NCBI RefSeq assembly: GCF_014837165.1
Contig: NZ_JACSPM010000002.1
Span: forward strand, 372,001-436,000
Reading direction: 5' to 3'
DNA from: Microbacterium gallinarum
Lineage (GTDB): Bacteria > Actinomycetota > Actinomycetes > Actinomycetales > Microbacteriaceae
Length of the DNA: 64,000 nt
The position numbers and the translations under genes were made by a program. Positions 33,993 through 42,482 of the stretch are shown here, piece after piece (the first letter of the stretch is position 1; every line of letters begins with the position of its first letter). The notes below the pieces were generated by a model, which worked only from the letters and a program-made list of their open reading frames with translations, was not told the origin of the DNA and ran no database searches.

Positions 33993-35291
33993 TTGGACGA
34001 TCAGACGCTGTTGCCGGTCGGCATCGTGCACCTCGCGGAGAACGGCAGGATCGTCAAGACGAACGCCTGGTTCGCGGACTGGGCTGGCGCCCCGATGGAG
34101 GCTCTTCCGGGCAGGATGATCGACGAGTTCCTCGTGCACGCCCACGAGGACATCATGTCCCTGGACGATGCCGGGCCGTGGGTGATGGTGCACGCGCAGG
34201 ATCCCAGCAAGGCCGTCATGGCCACGCGCCATCGGCGGCCCGATGACGACGTCGTCGTCATGGCCGAGGCATCCAGTCGATTCAGCGCCCTTCGAGATCT
34301 GCGCCGACAGTACGCCCTCGCCGACCGCACCCGCACGCGGCTCGAGCTCGTCATGGACTCGTCGATCGCCTTCTCCACGGCGACGACCGAGGCCAGGCTG
34401 GCCGAGATCCTCGCCGATACGACGGCAAGCGCCTATCGGGCGGAGGAATCGACCGTATACCTGCACATGCCCGACGGCAGCAGCGCGGTGGCCGCCGGCT
34501 ACGACGGGCTCGAGGGTCGGCTCGACGCCGAGACGCTCATCGCGATGGTGAGCGCACCGCGACGGATCCTCAAGGTCCAGAGCGAGGACGAGGCCGAGCG
34601 TCTCGTCCCCGGGCTCGGCCCCGCGATGCGCACCGCCGGCGTCCGCGCGTTCATCGCCGCTCCCCTGCACCATGAGGAGATCGACTTCGGCGCGTTCGTC
34701 AGCTGGTTCCACCACGACCGCACCTTCGACGACGAGGCGTCGACGCTCGCGGAGGCGCTCGCCGGCCAGGCGGCGCAGTCGCTCGCGACTCTGCGGCTGC
34801 AGGCCCGGCTCGCGCACGCGGCGACGCACGACGAGGTGACCGGCCTGCCGAACCGCCGTCTTCTCGAGGCGCACATGGAGCAGATCATGCGCACCACCCG
34901 ATGCGCGGCGCTGTTCGTCGACCTCGACGACTTCAAAGGCGTCAACGACCGGCTGGGTCATCATGTGGGAGACCGGATGCTGCGCGACGCCGGCGAGCGG
35001 CTGGCGAGCGCAGTCCGCGCCGACGACCTGGTCGCGCGCTACGGCGGCGACGAGTTCGTCGTGCTCTGCAACGTCACAGATAGCTCTGTCGCGACCGAGA
35101 TCGCCGATCGCATGCTGTCGGTCCTGCGCGGCGAGCACGGAGATCCTTCCCGGGCGGCCCTGCGCGCCAGCATCGGCGTCGCGATCGCCGAGCATGCGGG
35201 CGAGGCGCCTGCCGAGCTCCTGCGCCGCGCGGACGTCGCGATGTACCGCGCCAAGAGCGCGGGCGGCGACCGGTTCGTCATCGCGCGCTGA
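33993..35291 (+). CDS. PAS-GAF-GGDEF diguanylate cyclase, divergent from the RsbQ-like gene
   Basis: 432 aa. PAS-like sensor at about 5-90 (PVGIVHLAENGRIVKTNAWF), GAF at about 110-260 and GGDEF at about 270-430. Active site intact (ARYGGDEF 351-355), I-site RADD intact. The TTG start at 33993 has GGAG six bases upstream. The architecture matches the cyclases at 15913 and 31619, suggesting paralogues from duplication. Divergent from the RsbQ-like gene across 206 bp. Confidence 0.88.
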   Translation: MDDQTLLPVGIVHLAENGRIVKTNAWFADWAGAPMEALPGRMIDEFLVHAHEDIMSLDDAGPWVMVHAQDPSKAVMATRHRRPDDDVVVMAEASSRFSALRDLRRQYALADRTRTRLELVMDSSIAFSTATTEARLAEILADTTASAYRAEESTVYLHMPDGSSAVAAGYDGLEGRLDAETLIAMVSAPRRILKVQSEDEAERLVPGLGPAMRTAGVRAFIAAPLHHEEIDFGAFVSWFHHDRTFDDEASTLAEALAGQAAQSLATLRLQARLAHAATHDEVTGLPNRRLLEAHMEQIMRTTRCAALFVDLDDFKGVNDRLGHHVGDRMLRDAGERLASAVRADDLVARYGGDEFVVLCNVTDSSVATEIADRMLSVLRGEHGDPSRAALRASIGVAIAEHAGEAPAELLRRADVAMYRAKSAGGDRFVIAR

Positions 35292-35296
35292 GTGCG

Positions 35297-35644
35297 TCAG
35301 AGGTCCTCGGGTGCGAGGTCTCCCTGCCCCTCGTCGCCGAGCTCGGCGTCGACGGGCGCGAGTCCTTGGGTCTCGGGCTGCACGCCCCGGCCCGGCAGGT
35401 CTTCCGCGGGGATCTCGTCGCGCTCGTCGGGGATCATCGCCGGGTCGGCGCCGGTCGCGGTGTCGCCGTCCAGCTCCTCCGGGGCCGCTCCCGCATCGAG
35501 CGCCGTGGTGCGATCCCACTCGGCCTGTGCGGGGTCCTGCTGCGGGTCGGCCTCGACCGACGCATAGCCGTCGCGCAGCGGTTGGACAGCGGGCTGGTCT
35601 CCGCCGGCGGGGGCGGTGTCATCGACCGGATTCGAGTCGCTCAT
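35297..35644 (-). CDS. Acidic low-complexity protein, unknown function
   Basis: 115 aa, very acidic and rich in Asp, Glu, Pro, Ala and Gly; likely disordered. Strong AAGGAG before the ATG at 35644. No signal or membrane segment. Convergent with the diguanylate cyclase (5-bp gap). I recognise no family; such small acidic proteins are common in Microbacterium annotations without an assigned role. Confidence 0.65.
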   Translation of the reverse strand: MSDSNPVDDTAPAGGDQPAVQPLRDGYASVEADPQQDPAQAEWDRTTALDAGAAPEELDGDTATGADPAMIPDERDEIPAEDLPGRGVQPETQGLAPVDAELGDEGQGDLAPEDL

Positions 35645-35791
35645 GATTCTCCTTCCGTTCACCGCAGCAGCGGTGGCACGTGCGGGTGGATCGTCCGATC
35701 CTCACCGGTCGACCGCTCGCCCGCAGGACCCTTGACGGGCCGGAGCCGGTGGCCTATCGGCGCCGTCACGGCCGCACCAGCCCGTCGAGCG

Positions 35792-36892
35792 TCAGGCGAT
35801 GCGGGTTCCGGGCGGCAGCGTGCGGGCCGGCGTGCGGGTGCGGGCCCAGGCCCACCAGAGCAACCCGGCCGCGAGCAGCACCTGCAGGCCGAGCCCGACG
35901 AACCAGCTCGGCGCGGTCTCGTCGACGATCTCCTCCGGAGTCTTGGTCTCTTCGTTCGCGGGCGGACTGCATTCGTCGTAGGTCGTCTCGGCCTCGGGCG
36001 CCTGCTGTGCCCCGCGCACGCCGGTCTTGATCTGCCCGAAGAGGTCGACGGGATAGCCGCCCCTGTCGAAGGTCGTCGGCGTCGCGTCGGCGAGGATCAC
36101 GAACGGGTTCGCGGCGAGGATCCACCACACCCGGTCGAACCGCGGAACCTCGTAGGTGTACGTCTCCCACTCGCCGCACGCGAGCTGGCCCTCGTCCTTG
36201 CACGGATAGTCCGCGGACGGCTCCTCGCCCGGCATGCACGGGAAGTCGTCGCCCTGGTACTGCTCCCAGTCGATCGCGCGGTAGTTGTTCACCTGTTCGG
36301 TGCGCATGGTCGCGCCCAGCAGCCCGAATGCGATGAGCGAGCCGATCACGAGCGCGGCAACGACGAGGTAGGTGGTCGCCACCGAGAAGAGCGGACGGGC
36401 CAGGATGCCGCTGAGCCCGACGCCGATCGCGGCGATCACGCCGACCTCGACGATGAGCACGACGAGCGACACCACGATGGTCGCCGCGTTCGCGCCGCCC
36501 GCCAGAGTCGCGGCGATGAGGAAGGGGACCGACACGGCGACGAAGGCGAGGCCTGTCACCCACGCCGCGAGGAACTTGCCGATCAGGATCTCGCCGGTGG
36601 TCGCGAGTGTGACCTGCACCGGGGCGAGGGTCGCGGCATCCCGATCCCCGTTGATGGAATTGCCGCTGAGCGTCGGTGAGACGAGGACGATCAGCAGCAG
36701 GGTGATGTACACGATCGTCGAGTAGACGGCCTGGCCCTGCTGATCCTCCAGCGAGCCGAACGCCAGGAACGACAGCAGCGTGACGATCAGCAGCAGGCAG
36801 CCGAAGACGCCGAGCATCACGTACCAGGCGATGCTGCGGGTGCGCTGGGTCAGCTCGAGGCGGACGATGGTTCCGAGTCGCTGACCGCTCAT
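35792..36892 (-). CDS. ABC exporter permease with cysteine-containing extracytoplasmic loop
   Basis: 366 aa. ABC-2-like: a cytoplasmic start LGTIVRLELTQRTRSIAWYV, six or seven helices. A large extracytoplasmic segment (about 205-330) contains Cys-rich stretches (DDFPCMPGEEPSADYPCKDE, LACGEWETYTYEVPRF, YDECSPP). The ATG overlaps the ATPase stop (ATGA). The substrate is unknown. The four Cys in the loop may form disulfides outside the membrane. Confidence 0.85.
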   Translation of the reverse strand: MSGQRLGTIVRLELTQRTRSIAWYVMLGVFGCLLLIVTLLSFLAFGSLEDQQGQAVYSTIVYITLLLIVLVSPTLSGNSINGDRDAATLAPVQVTLATTGEILIGKFLAAWVTGLAFVAVSVPFLIAATLAGGANAATIVVSLVVLIVEVGVIAAIGVGLSGILARPLFSVATTYLVVAALVIGSLIAFGLLGATMRTEQVNNYRAIDWEQYQGDDFPCMPGEEPSADYPCKDEGQLACGEWETYTYEVPRFDRVWWILAANPFVILADATPTTFDRGGYPVDLFGQIKTGVRGAQQAPEAETTYDECSPPANEETKTPEEIVDETAPSWFVGLGLQVLLAAGLLWWAWARTRTPARTLPPGTRIA

Positions 36893-37905
36893 GCCGTCGC
36901 CCCCTCGTCGTTCGTCTGCTCGCCACCGACGGTGGGCGGTGCGGGCGGCGCGGGTTCGGCCGCTGCCTCCTGCGGAGGCACTCCCCTGCCGAGGTCGAGG
37001 AACGTGCGCTCGAGGCTGCCCTGTGCGGCGGCGAACTCGGCGACGGCCAGCCCGGCCGCGACGAGTTCCCGCAGCGCGGCGACGGCATCCTCGTCGGACG
37101 AGATCTCGACCACGACATCGCGCCGATCGACCGTGATCGACTCGGGAGACAGTCGCAGCGCTGCCGCGACCTGCGGACGCGCGTCGGACGCCTCGACCCC
37201 GTCGAGCCGCACCCGCCAGGGTCGTGCGCGGCGGGCGGCCGCCTCGACGCGCCCGGCATCGACCGCCTCGCCTGCGACGAGGAACACGGCGTCGTCGACG
37301 ACCTCCTCGAGCTCCGAGAGGATGTGGCTCGACACCAGGACCGTGCGCCCCTCGGCCGCGAACCGGCGCAGCAGCACGCGCAGATCGATGCGCGCCTGGG
37401 GGTCGAGACCCGACGCCGGCTCGTCGAGCAGAAGCACGCGCGGTTCGTGCACCAGGGCGCGGGCGAGTCCGAGCCGCTGCTTCTGACCACGCGAGAGCAC
37501 CTTCGCCGGAGAGTCGGCGAGCGCCGTGAGACCGACTTCTTCGAGCAGCGCGGTGGCGCGAGCGGATGCCTCGGCCTTCGGCATCCCGTACAGCCGGCCG
37601 GTCACGACCAGCGTCTCGCGCGACGTGAGCGCGTCCCACGCCCCGAGGGCGTCGGGCATCCAGCCGATGAGGGCGCGCGCCGCGTGCGGGTCGGAGATCG
37701 GGTCGACGCCGTCGATGCGGATCGAGCCGGCGTCCGGCGCGAGGAGCGAGGCGAGCATGAGGAGGAGGGTCGTCTTGCCCGAGCCGTTGGGTCCGACGAG
37801 TCCGGTCACGCGGCCCGCGTGCGCCACGAGCGACACGTTGCGCACCGCCTGGATGTCGCCGAACGCGCGTCGGACTCCTTCGACGACGATGCCGGGGGAG
37901 GTCAT
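36889..37905 (-). CDS. ABC exporter ATP-binding protein
   Basis: 338 aa. Walker A GPNGSGKTT, signature LSRGQKQRLG (a variant of LSGGQ), Walker B VLLLDEPASGLD, switch His in VSSHILSELEE. The C-terminal extension (about 220-338) ends in a Pro/Ala-rich tail. ATG 37905 is chosen; the frame upstream lacks family sequence. It is co-translated with the permease downstream. Confidence 0.9.
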   Translation of the reverse strand: MTSPGIVVEGVRRAFGDIQAVRNVSLVAHAGRVTGLVGPNGSGKTTLLLMLASLLAPDAGSIRIDGVDPISDPHAARALIGWMPDALGAWDALTSRETLVVTGRLYGMPKAEASARATALLEEVGLTALADSPAKVLSRGQKQRLGLARALVHEPRVLLLDEPASGLDPQARIDLRVLLRRFAAEGRTVLVSSHILSELEEVVDDAVFLVAGEAVDAGRVEAAARRARPWRVRLDGVEASDARPQVAAALRLSPESITVDRRDVVVEISSDEDAVAALRELVAAGLAVAEFAAAQGSLERTFLDLGRGVPPQEAAAEPAPPAPPTVGGEQTNDEGATA

Positions 37906-37939
37906 GAGACTCACAATCTCATACGCGCCGCGGGGAACC

Positions 37940-38950
37940 TCAGGAACCGAAGAACGCCACGCCGAGATCGGGATGGTCGACGAAGACGCCGTCGACCCCG
38001 GCATCCCGGATCACTGCCCACTCCGACTCCCAGTCGCCGAACGCCGCCGCACCGCCGCGGCCGCGGAACTGGCCGATCAGGAAGTTGTTCTCGGGCCGAC
38101 AGGTCCACGTGAAGACTCGCAGACCGCGCTCGTGCGCATCGCGGATGATCGGCGACGGGCCGGTGAGACGCCCGAGCTTGTCGGGCGCGAGGATCATTCG
38201 CTTGTCGACGCTGATGCCGTCGACGCGGCCGGCCAAGCCGTCGAGTCCCTCCGGCTTCGCGGTCGCGCGGTACGTCGGCGCCGCCTTGCCGTGCGCGGCG
38301 AACAGGTCGAACGGCCGCCCCGCCGCCTCGAGCAGATAGACGTAGGCGGCAGGGATGCCTCGCTCCTGCAGCGCGTGGAGCACGGTCGACTCAAAGGACT
38401 CGATGATGAGCGGAAGCTGCCCCGCTCCCCAGCCTGCCTCGCGCAGCTCGCCGTCGATGAGTTCGGCCACGTCCCAGCCGATGGAGGCGAAGTAGGTGGC
38501 GTGCTTGATCTCGAGCACGACGCCGATCTCGCGGCCCTGCGCCAGCGACGCAGCCCGCACGATGTCGAGCACGTCGCGCAGTCGCAGAACGGGCTGGGAG
38601 TCGTCGAAGCTCGCGCTCGTCGTCCGCAGCTTCGGCAGCCGCTCACGGCAGCGCAGGGTCGACAGCTCGTCCCACGTGAAGTCCTCGGCGAACCAGCCCG
38701 TCAGCTCGGCACCGTCCACCGTCTTCGTGGTGCGGCGGTCCTTGAACTCGATGCGGTCGGCGACATCGGTCGTGCCCGAGATCTCGTTCTCGTGGCGCAC
38801 GACCAGCACCCCGTCGGCCGAGACCACGATGTCGGGCTCGACCGCGTCGACGCCGAACTCGAGAGCGAGATCATACGACGAGCGCGAATGCTCGGGTCGG
38901 TAGCCCGGGGCGCCGCGGTGCCCGATCACGAGCGGGGTGCGGCGCGCCAT
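37940..38950 (-). CDS. glpQ: Glycerophosphodiester phosphodiesterase
   Basis: 336 aa. GDPD fold: IGHRGAPGYRPEHS (catalytic HRG and E), AVEPDIVVSADGVLVVRHE (metal-binding E/D and second His), and the C-terminal RVFTWTCRPEN and DGVFVDHPDL. It hydrolyses glycerophosphodiesters to glycerol 3-phosphate and an alcohol. No signal peptide is visible, so this is a cytoplasmic type. It stands alone, without a glycerol-phosphate transporter nearby. Confidence 0.92.
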   Translation of the reverse strand: MARRTPLVIGHRGAPGYRPEHSRSSYDLALEFGVDAVEPDIVVSADGVLVVRHENEISGTTDVADRIEFKDRRTTKTVDGAELTGWFAEDFTWDELSTLRCRERLPKLRTTSASFDDSQPVLRLRDVLDIVRAASLAQGREIGVVLEIKHATYFASIGWDVAELIDGELREAGWGAGQLPLIIESFESTVLHALQERGIPAAYVYLLEAAGRPFDLFAAHGKAAPTYRATAKPEGLDGLAGRVDGISVDKRMILAPDKLGRLTGPSPIIRDAHERGLRVFTWTCRPENNFLIGQFRGRGGAAAFGDWESEWAVIRDAGVDGVFVDHPDLGVAFFGS

Positions 38951-39093
38951 CGTCTCAGGCTACCCGCGCGCGGGGACGCGGCATCCGCTCATAGCCCACT
39001 CACAGCCCTCCGCCCACCCGGCGCGCGCCTGGTCGGATATCGTTGATCAACAGCACCGTGCTGTTCGACCCCGTGACTTGGAGTGTGAGAGCA

Positions 39094-40002
39094 GTGGCCC
39101 TCGACAACCCCGCGTTCAACAATCCGGCCTTCCAGGATTCGAAGGCCGCCAAGACCTACCCCGGCCGTCCCGGCCTGACGCCCCCCGCCGCCCAGACGCA
39201 GTTCGCCACCGCGCAGCACGCGGGCACCGATGCCGCCGCCCAGGCTCAGCTCGAGGGCATGTACACGGCTCCCGCCGCCGGCGCTCTGGAGACCGACCGC
39301 ATGACGGTCGAGGACACCATCTGGAAGACCGTCGGCCTGTTCGGCGTGCTGCTCGTCACCGCCGTGGTCGGCTGGGTGTGGACCATGTCCACCGTCGCCG
39401 CGACCGGCCAGCCGACGCTCACGCCGTGGCTCATCGGCCTCTTCGGCGGCTTCATCCTCTCGCTCGTCGTGATCTTCACGTCGCGCAAGAAGGTGCGCCC
39501 CGCGCTCATCTTCGCCTACGCGGCGTTCGAGGGTCTCTTCGTCGGCGGAATCTCGGCCTACTTCGAGATGATCTGGGAGGGCATCGTCCTGCAGGCGACG
39601 CTCGGCACCCTGTCGGTCGTCGGCGTGACCCTCGCCCTCTTCGCGAGCGGCAAGATCCGCGCCTCCAAGAAGGCGACCAAAGTCTTCATGATCGCCATGG
39701 TCGGCTACCTCGTCTTCTCTCTGCTGAACCTCGTCCTCATGTGGACGGGCGTCAACTCGAACCCGTTCGGCCTGCTGAGCGACACGATCATGGGCATCCC
39801 GATCGGCCTCATCATCGGTGTGCTCGTCGTGATCATGGCCGCGTACTCGCTGGTGCTCGACTTCGACTCGATCCAGCGCGGCGTGCGCAACGGCGCTCCC
39901 CGCAAGTACGGCTGGCTCGGCGGCTTCGGCATCATGGTGACCGTCGTCTGGCTCTACATCGAGATCCTGCGCATCATCGCGATCGTCCGCGGCTCCAACT
40001 AG
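39094..40002 (+). CDS. Bax inhibitor-1/YccA-family membrane protein
   Basis: 302 aa. A polar N-terminus rich in Asn, Pro and Gln (NPAFNNPAFQDS) is followed by seven helices from about residue 75. The C-terminal motif VLDFDSIQRGVRNGAPRKYG and the last helix are characteristic of the actinobacterial branch of the family. Members form pH-sensitive calcium-leak channels; whether this one does is not shown. GTG 39094 (MALDNPAF) is chosen over 39043 because the family start resembles it. A strong terminator follows. Confidence 0.88.
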   Translation: MALDNPAFNNPAFQDSKAAKTYPGRPGLTPPAAQTQFATAQHAGTDAAAQAQLEGMYTAPAAGALETDRMTVEDTIWKTVGLFGVLLVTAVVGWVWTMSTVAATGQPTLTPWLIGLFGGFILSLVVIFTSRKKVRPALIFAYAAFEGLFVGGISAYFEMIWEGIVLQATLGTLSVVGVTLALFASGKIRASKKATKVFMIAMVGYLVFSLLNLVLMWTGVNSNPFGLLSDTIMGIPIGLIIGVLVVIMAAYSLVLDFDSIQRGVRNGAPRKYGWLGGFGIMVTVVWLYIEILRIIAIVRGSN

Positions 40003-40019
40003 CCCGCGGCCCGCGTTCT

Positions 40020-40053
40020 CGAACGGCCGCCCGGTCCTCCGGGCGGCCGTTCG
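40020..40053. terminator. Strong intrinsic terminator-like hairpin after the Bax-inhibitor gene
   Basis: A perfect 15-bp GC-rich stem (CGAACGGCCGCCCGG with its complement at 40039-40053) and a TCCT loop. It begins 18 bases after the stop. No T-tract, as is common for GC-rich actinobacteria. Confidence 0.8.
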
Positions 40054-40214
40054 CGTCCGCGGCCGGGTCGTCCGCCGCAACATCGGAGATCGTGACGACA
40101 CGCCGGGGTCGACACGCGACGCCCGGCGTGTCGGCCGCGGCATCCGATTCTGTGCACGACGTCGGCCCGTTCTGCTCTGAGCGGAAGAGGTCGAGGCTCG
40201 CCCCATCCGGGTTC

Positions 40215-40220
40215 TATCGT
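40215..40220 (+). promoter_or_regulatory. -10 element suggesting a leaderless message for the XRE gene
   Basis: TATCGT ends six bases before the ATG at 40227, so the transcript would begin at or next to the start codon. A weak -35-like TCGAGG lies at 40191-40196. No Shine-Dalgarno is visible before the ATG, which fits leaderless translation. Confidence 0.35.
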
Positions 40221-40226
40221 TTCGAC

Positions 40227-40577
40227 ATGGCCGAGATCATCCCGTTGCCGACGACGCCCGCACCCGCCGCACCGCGCGCCTCGCGCGAGCCGGAACCGCT
40301 CTGGCGCGACGCCCTCGGCGAGCAGCTGCGCCGCCTGCGGCACGACCGCGGCGAGCGGCTCGCCGACACCGCCGAGCGCGCCGGCCTCTCGCCGCAGTAC
40401 CTGTCCGAGATGGAGCGCGGGCTGAAGGAGCCGTCGAGCGAGATGATCGCCGCCGTCGCAGGCGCTCTCGAGGTCACGCTCATCGAGCTCACCGCCGCCG
40501 TCGTCGACGAGCTCCGCGCGCACGCGCCCGAGCGCACCGCGGTCGGCGTGCGGGCCGCCTACTCGCTCGCCGCCTGA
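40227..40577 (+). CDS. XRE-family regulator of ClgR/PopR type
   Basis: 116 aa. Helix-turn-helix at about 32-95: LGEQLRRLRHDRGERLADTA, ERAGLSPQYLSEMERGLKEP, SSEMIAAVAGALEVTLIELT. The YLSEMERGLKEPSSE stretch and overall length match actinobacterial ClgR/PopR-like regulators, which activate clpP operons and are themselves Clp substrates. A ClpP pair lies about 2.7 kb downstream, on the other strand. The C-terminus ends in Leu-Ala-Ala, resembling a degradation tag. Assignment to that branch is inferred. Confidence 0.75.
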   Translation: MAEIIPLPTTPAPAAPRASREPEPLWRDALGEQLRRLRHDRGERLADTAERAGLSPQYLSEMERGLKEPSSEMIAAVAGALEVTLIELTAAVVDELRAHAPERTAVGVRAAYSLAA

Positions 40578-40639
40578 CGGCCCGCACCCCGACGCGCAAG
40601 CCCTGGCCGCCGTCCGGGCCCCGGGCTAGCGTGGGGCGG

Positions 40640-41884
40640 GTGAGCCCAGCGCGCAAAGAGGAGTTCCTCGAGATCGGCCGACACGAGGTGCGCATCTCGA
40701 GCCCCGACAAGGTCGTCTTCCCCGAGCCCGGGCTGACGAAGCTCGACGTCGTGAAGTACTACCTGGCCGTCGCCGACGGGGCGCTGCGCGGGGCCGGCGG
40801 CCGGCCCATGGTGCTCAAGCGGTTCGTCAAGGGCATCGATCAGGAGGCCTTCTTCCAGAAGCGCGTGCCCGAGAACCACCCCGACTTCATCGACACCGCC
40901 ACGCTGCACTACGCGCGCGGCACCTCTGCCGAGGAGGCGGTGATCCGGGATGCCGCGGGCCTCGCCTGGGTCGTCAATCTGGGGTGTCTCGACCTCAACC
41001 CGCATCCGATCCGCGCGGAAGACCTCGATCACCCCGATGAGCTGCGCATCGACCTCGACCCGATGCCCGGCGTGGAGTGGTCGCAGATCGTCGACGTCGC
41101 CATGGTCGCACGTGAGGTGCTCGACGAGGTGGGCCTCGTCGGCTGGCCGAAGACCAGCGGGTCGCGCGGCCTGCACATCCTCGTGCGCATCGCGCCGCAC
41201 TGGGACTACACGCAGCTCCGACTCGCCGCCGAGACGCTGGCCCGCGAGGTCGAGAACAGGGCACCGGGACTCGCGACCGCCCGCTGGTGGAAGGAGGAGC
41301 GTGGCGAGAGCGTGTTCGTGGACTTCAACCAGAATGCGAAAGACCGCACCGTGGCATCCGCATATTCGATCCGCCCGCTGCCCGACGCGCGCGTCTCGAC
41401 CCCCATGGACTGGGACGAGGTCGCCGTGCGGCGCCCCGAGGAGTTCACCGTCGCGCGCGTGCTCGAACGCTACGCCGAGATCGGCGATCCCCACCGTGGT
41501 ATCGACGACGCCGTGGGCGCCCTCGACGGGCTGCTCACGCTGGCCGAGAAGCTCGGCCCCGCCGAGAAGCCGCCGCGCGCGGGCGACGGCGAGGGGCGGC
41601 GCCAGTCGACGATGCCCCTCGTCGAGGTGGCGCGCACGAAGACCAAGCCCGAGGCGCTCGAGGCGCTCGAGGAGTGGAAGGCGAAGCATCCCGCCGCAAC
41701 CGCACAGCTGCATCCTGCCGACGTGCTCGTCGACGGCATGCGCGGGTCGAGCTCGCTCTGGTACCGGGTGCGGGTGAACCTGCAGCACGTGCCCGAGGAC
41801 GACCGCCCTGCACAGGAGGACCTGATCGCCGACTACGACCCGTGGGCCGGCAAGGTCTGGCCCGGCCGCGAGGGATCCGCTTAG
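40640..41884 (+). CDS. Stand-alone LigD-type polymerase/primase domain protein
   Basis: 414 aa. Archaeo-eukaryotic primase fold as in LigD: ISSPDKVVFPEPGLTKLDVV, YYLAVADGALRG, catalytic RIDLDPMPG (two Asp), TSGSRGLHILVRI with the conserved Ser/His, and FVDFNQNAKDRT. The ligase and nuclease domains of full LigD are absent and no Ku gene is in the window. Such proteins fill gaps in end joining or repair with ribonucleotides. GTG 40640 is chosen; GTG 40631 is also in frame. Its stop overlaps that of the convergent TetR gene. Confidence 0.88.
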   Translation: MSPARKEEFLEIGRHEVRISSPDKVVFPEPGLTKLDVVKYYLAVADGALRGAGGRPMVLKRFVKGIDQEAFFQKRVPENHPDFIDTATLHYARGTSAEEAVIRDAAGLAWVVNLGCLDLNPHPIRAEDLDHPDELRIDLDPMPGVEWSQIVDVAMVAREVLDEVGLVGWPKTSGSRGLHILVRIAPHWDYTQLRLAAETLAREVENRAPGLATARWWKEERGESVFVDFNQNAKDRTVASAYSIRPLPDARVSTPMDWDEVAVRRPEEFTVARVLERYAEIGDPHRGIDDAVGALDGLLTLAEKLGPAEKPPRAGDGEGRRQSTMPLVEVARTKTKPEALEALEEWKAKHPAATAQLHPADVLVDGMRGSSSLWYRVRVNLQHVPEDDRPAQEDLIADYDPWAGKVWPGREGSA

Positions 41885-42405
41885 CGCGGGGCGCTCTCCG
41901 CCAGGCGACGCAACCCGTACTCGAAGGCCTGATCGATGTCTCCCCCGAGCCGGAAGGCGCCGGCGAGCTCCATCGAGACGAACCCCGTCACCCAGGCGGT
42001 CAGCAGCCGCGCCTCGTCCAGCGCGCGCTGCTCGCCTGCGGCCGCGCGGGCAGCGCGCAGCACCGGCTCGCTCGCCCGACCCATCGCGTCGGCATTTCCT
42101 TCCACCGCGTACATCAGACGGAATCCCTCCGGACGGTCGTGCGCGAAGGCGCGGTAGGCGCGAGCCAGGGCGGGGAGTGATCCATCGGATGCCGCGAGCC
42201 GGCCGCCCAGATCGTCGATGGTCGCCTCGGCGATGAGCCGCAGCAGCGCCTCCCGGTCGCGGACCCTCTTGTAGAGCGAGGGCGCGCGCACGCCCACGCG
42301 CTCGGCAACGGCCTGCATCGTGACCGTCGACGGACCGCCCACTTCGAGCAGTGTGCGGCCCGCGTCGACTATCGCGCCGAGGGACGTGCGGTCAGGCGTC
42401 GGCAT
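41881..42405 (-). CDS. TetR-family transcriptional regulator
   Basis: 174 aa. N-terminal HTH: IVDAGRTLLEVGGPSTVTMQ, AVAERVGVRAPSLYKRVRDR. The C-terminal domain (about 75-170) is the WHG-type ligand domain (AYRAFAHDRPEGFRLMYAVE). It is divergent from a metallo-hydrolase gene across 77 bp with ATAGC-type repeats, so it probably represses that gene and itself. The inducer is unknown. Confidence 0.9.
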   Translation of the reverse strand: MPTPDRTSLGAIVDAGRTLLEVGGPSTVTMQAVAERVGVRAPSLYKRVRDREALLRLIAEATIDDLGGRLAASDGSLPALARAYRAFAHDRPEGFRLMYAVEGNADAMGRASEPVLRAARAAAGEQRALDEARLLTAWVTGFVSMELAGAFRLGGDIDQAFEYGLRRLAESAPR

Positions 42406-42419
42406 GGGGTCCTCCTTGA

Positions 42420-42460
42420 TGGCTATTGACTTAAGCCATGATAGCTATGTACCATAGCCA
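42420..42460. promoter_or_regulatory. Promoter and candidate TetR operator of the metallo-hydrolase gene
   Basis: TGGCTAT (42420-42426) and ATAGCCA (42454-42460) are inverted; between them lies the 8-bp palindrome ATAGCTAT (42441-42448). A plus-strand promoter overlaps: -35 TTGACT (42426-42431), 18-bp spacer, -10 TACCAT (42450-42455). TetR binding here would block the promoter. AT content is far above the surroundings. Confidence 0.6.
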
Positions 42461-42482
42461 ACACAAGATCACGGAGGACATC

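Noticed and set aside
36889..37905. Loss of ABC signature (LSRGQ instead of LSGGQ) as an inactivating change
   Set aside because: Ser/Arg variation at the third position occurs in functional ABC exporters of this branch; Walker A, Walker B and the switch His are intact.
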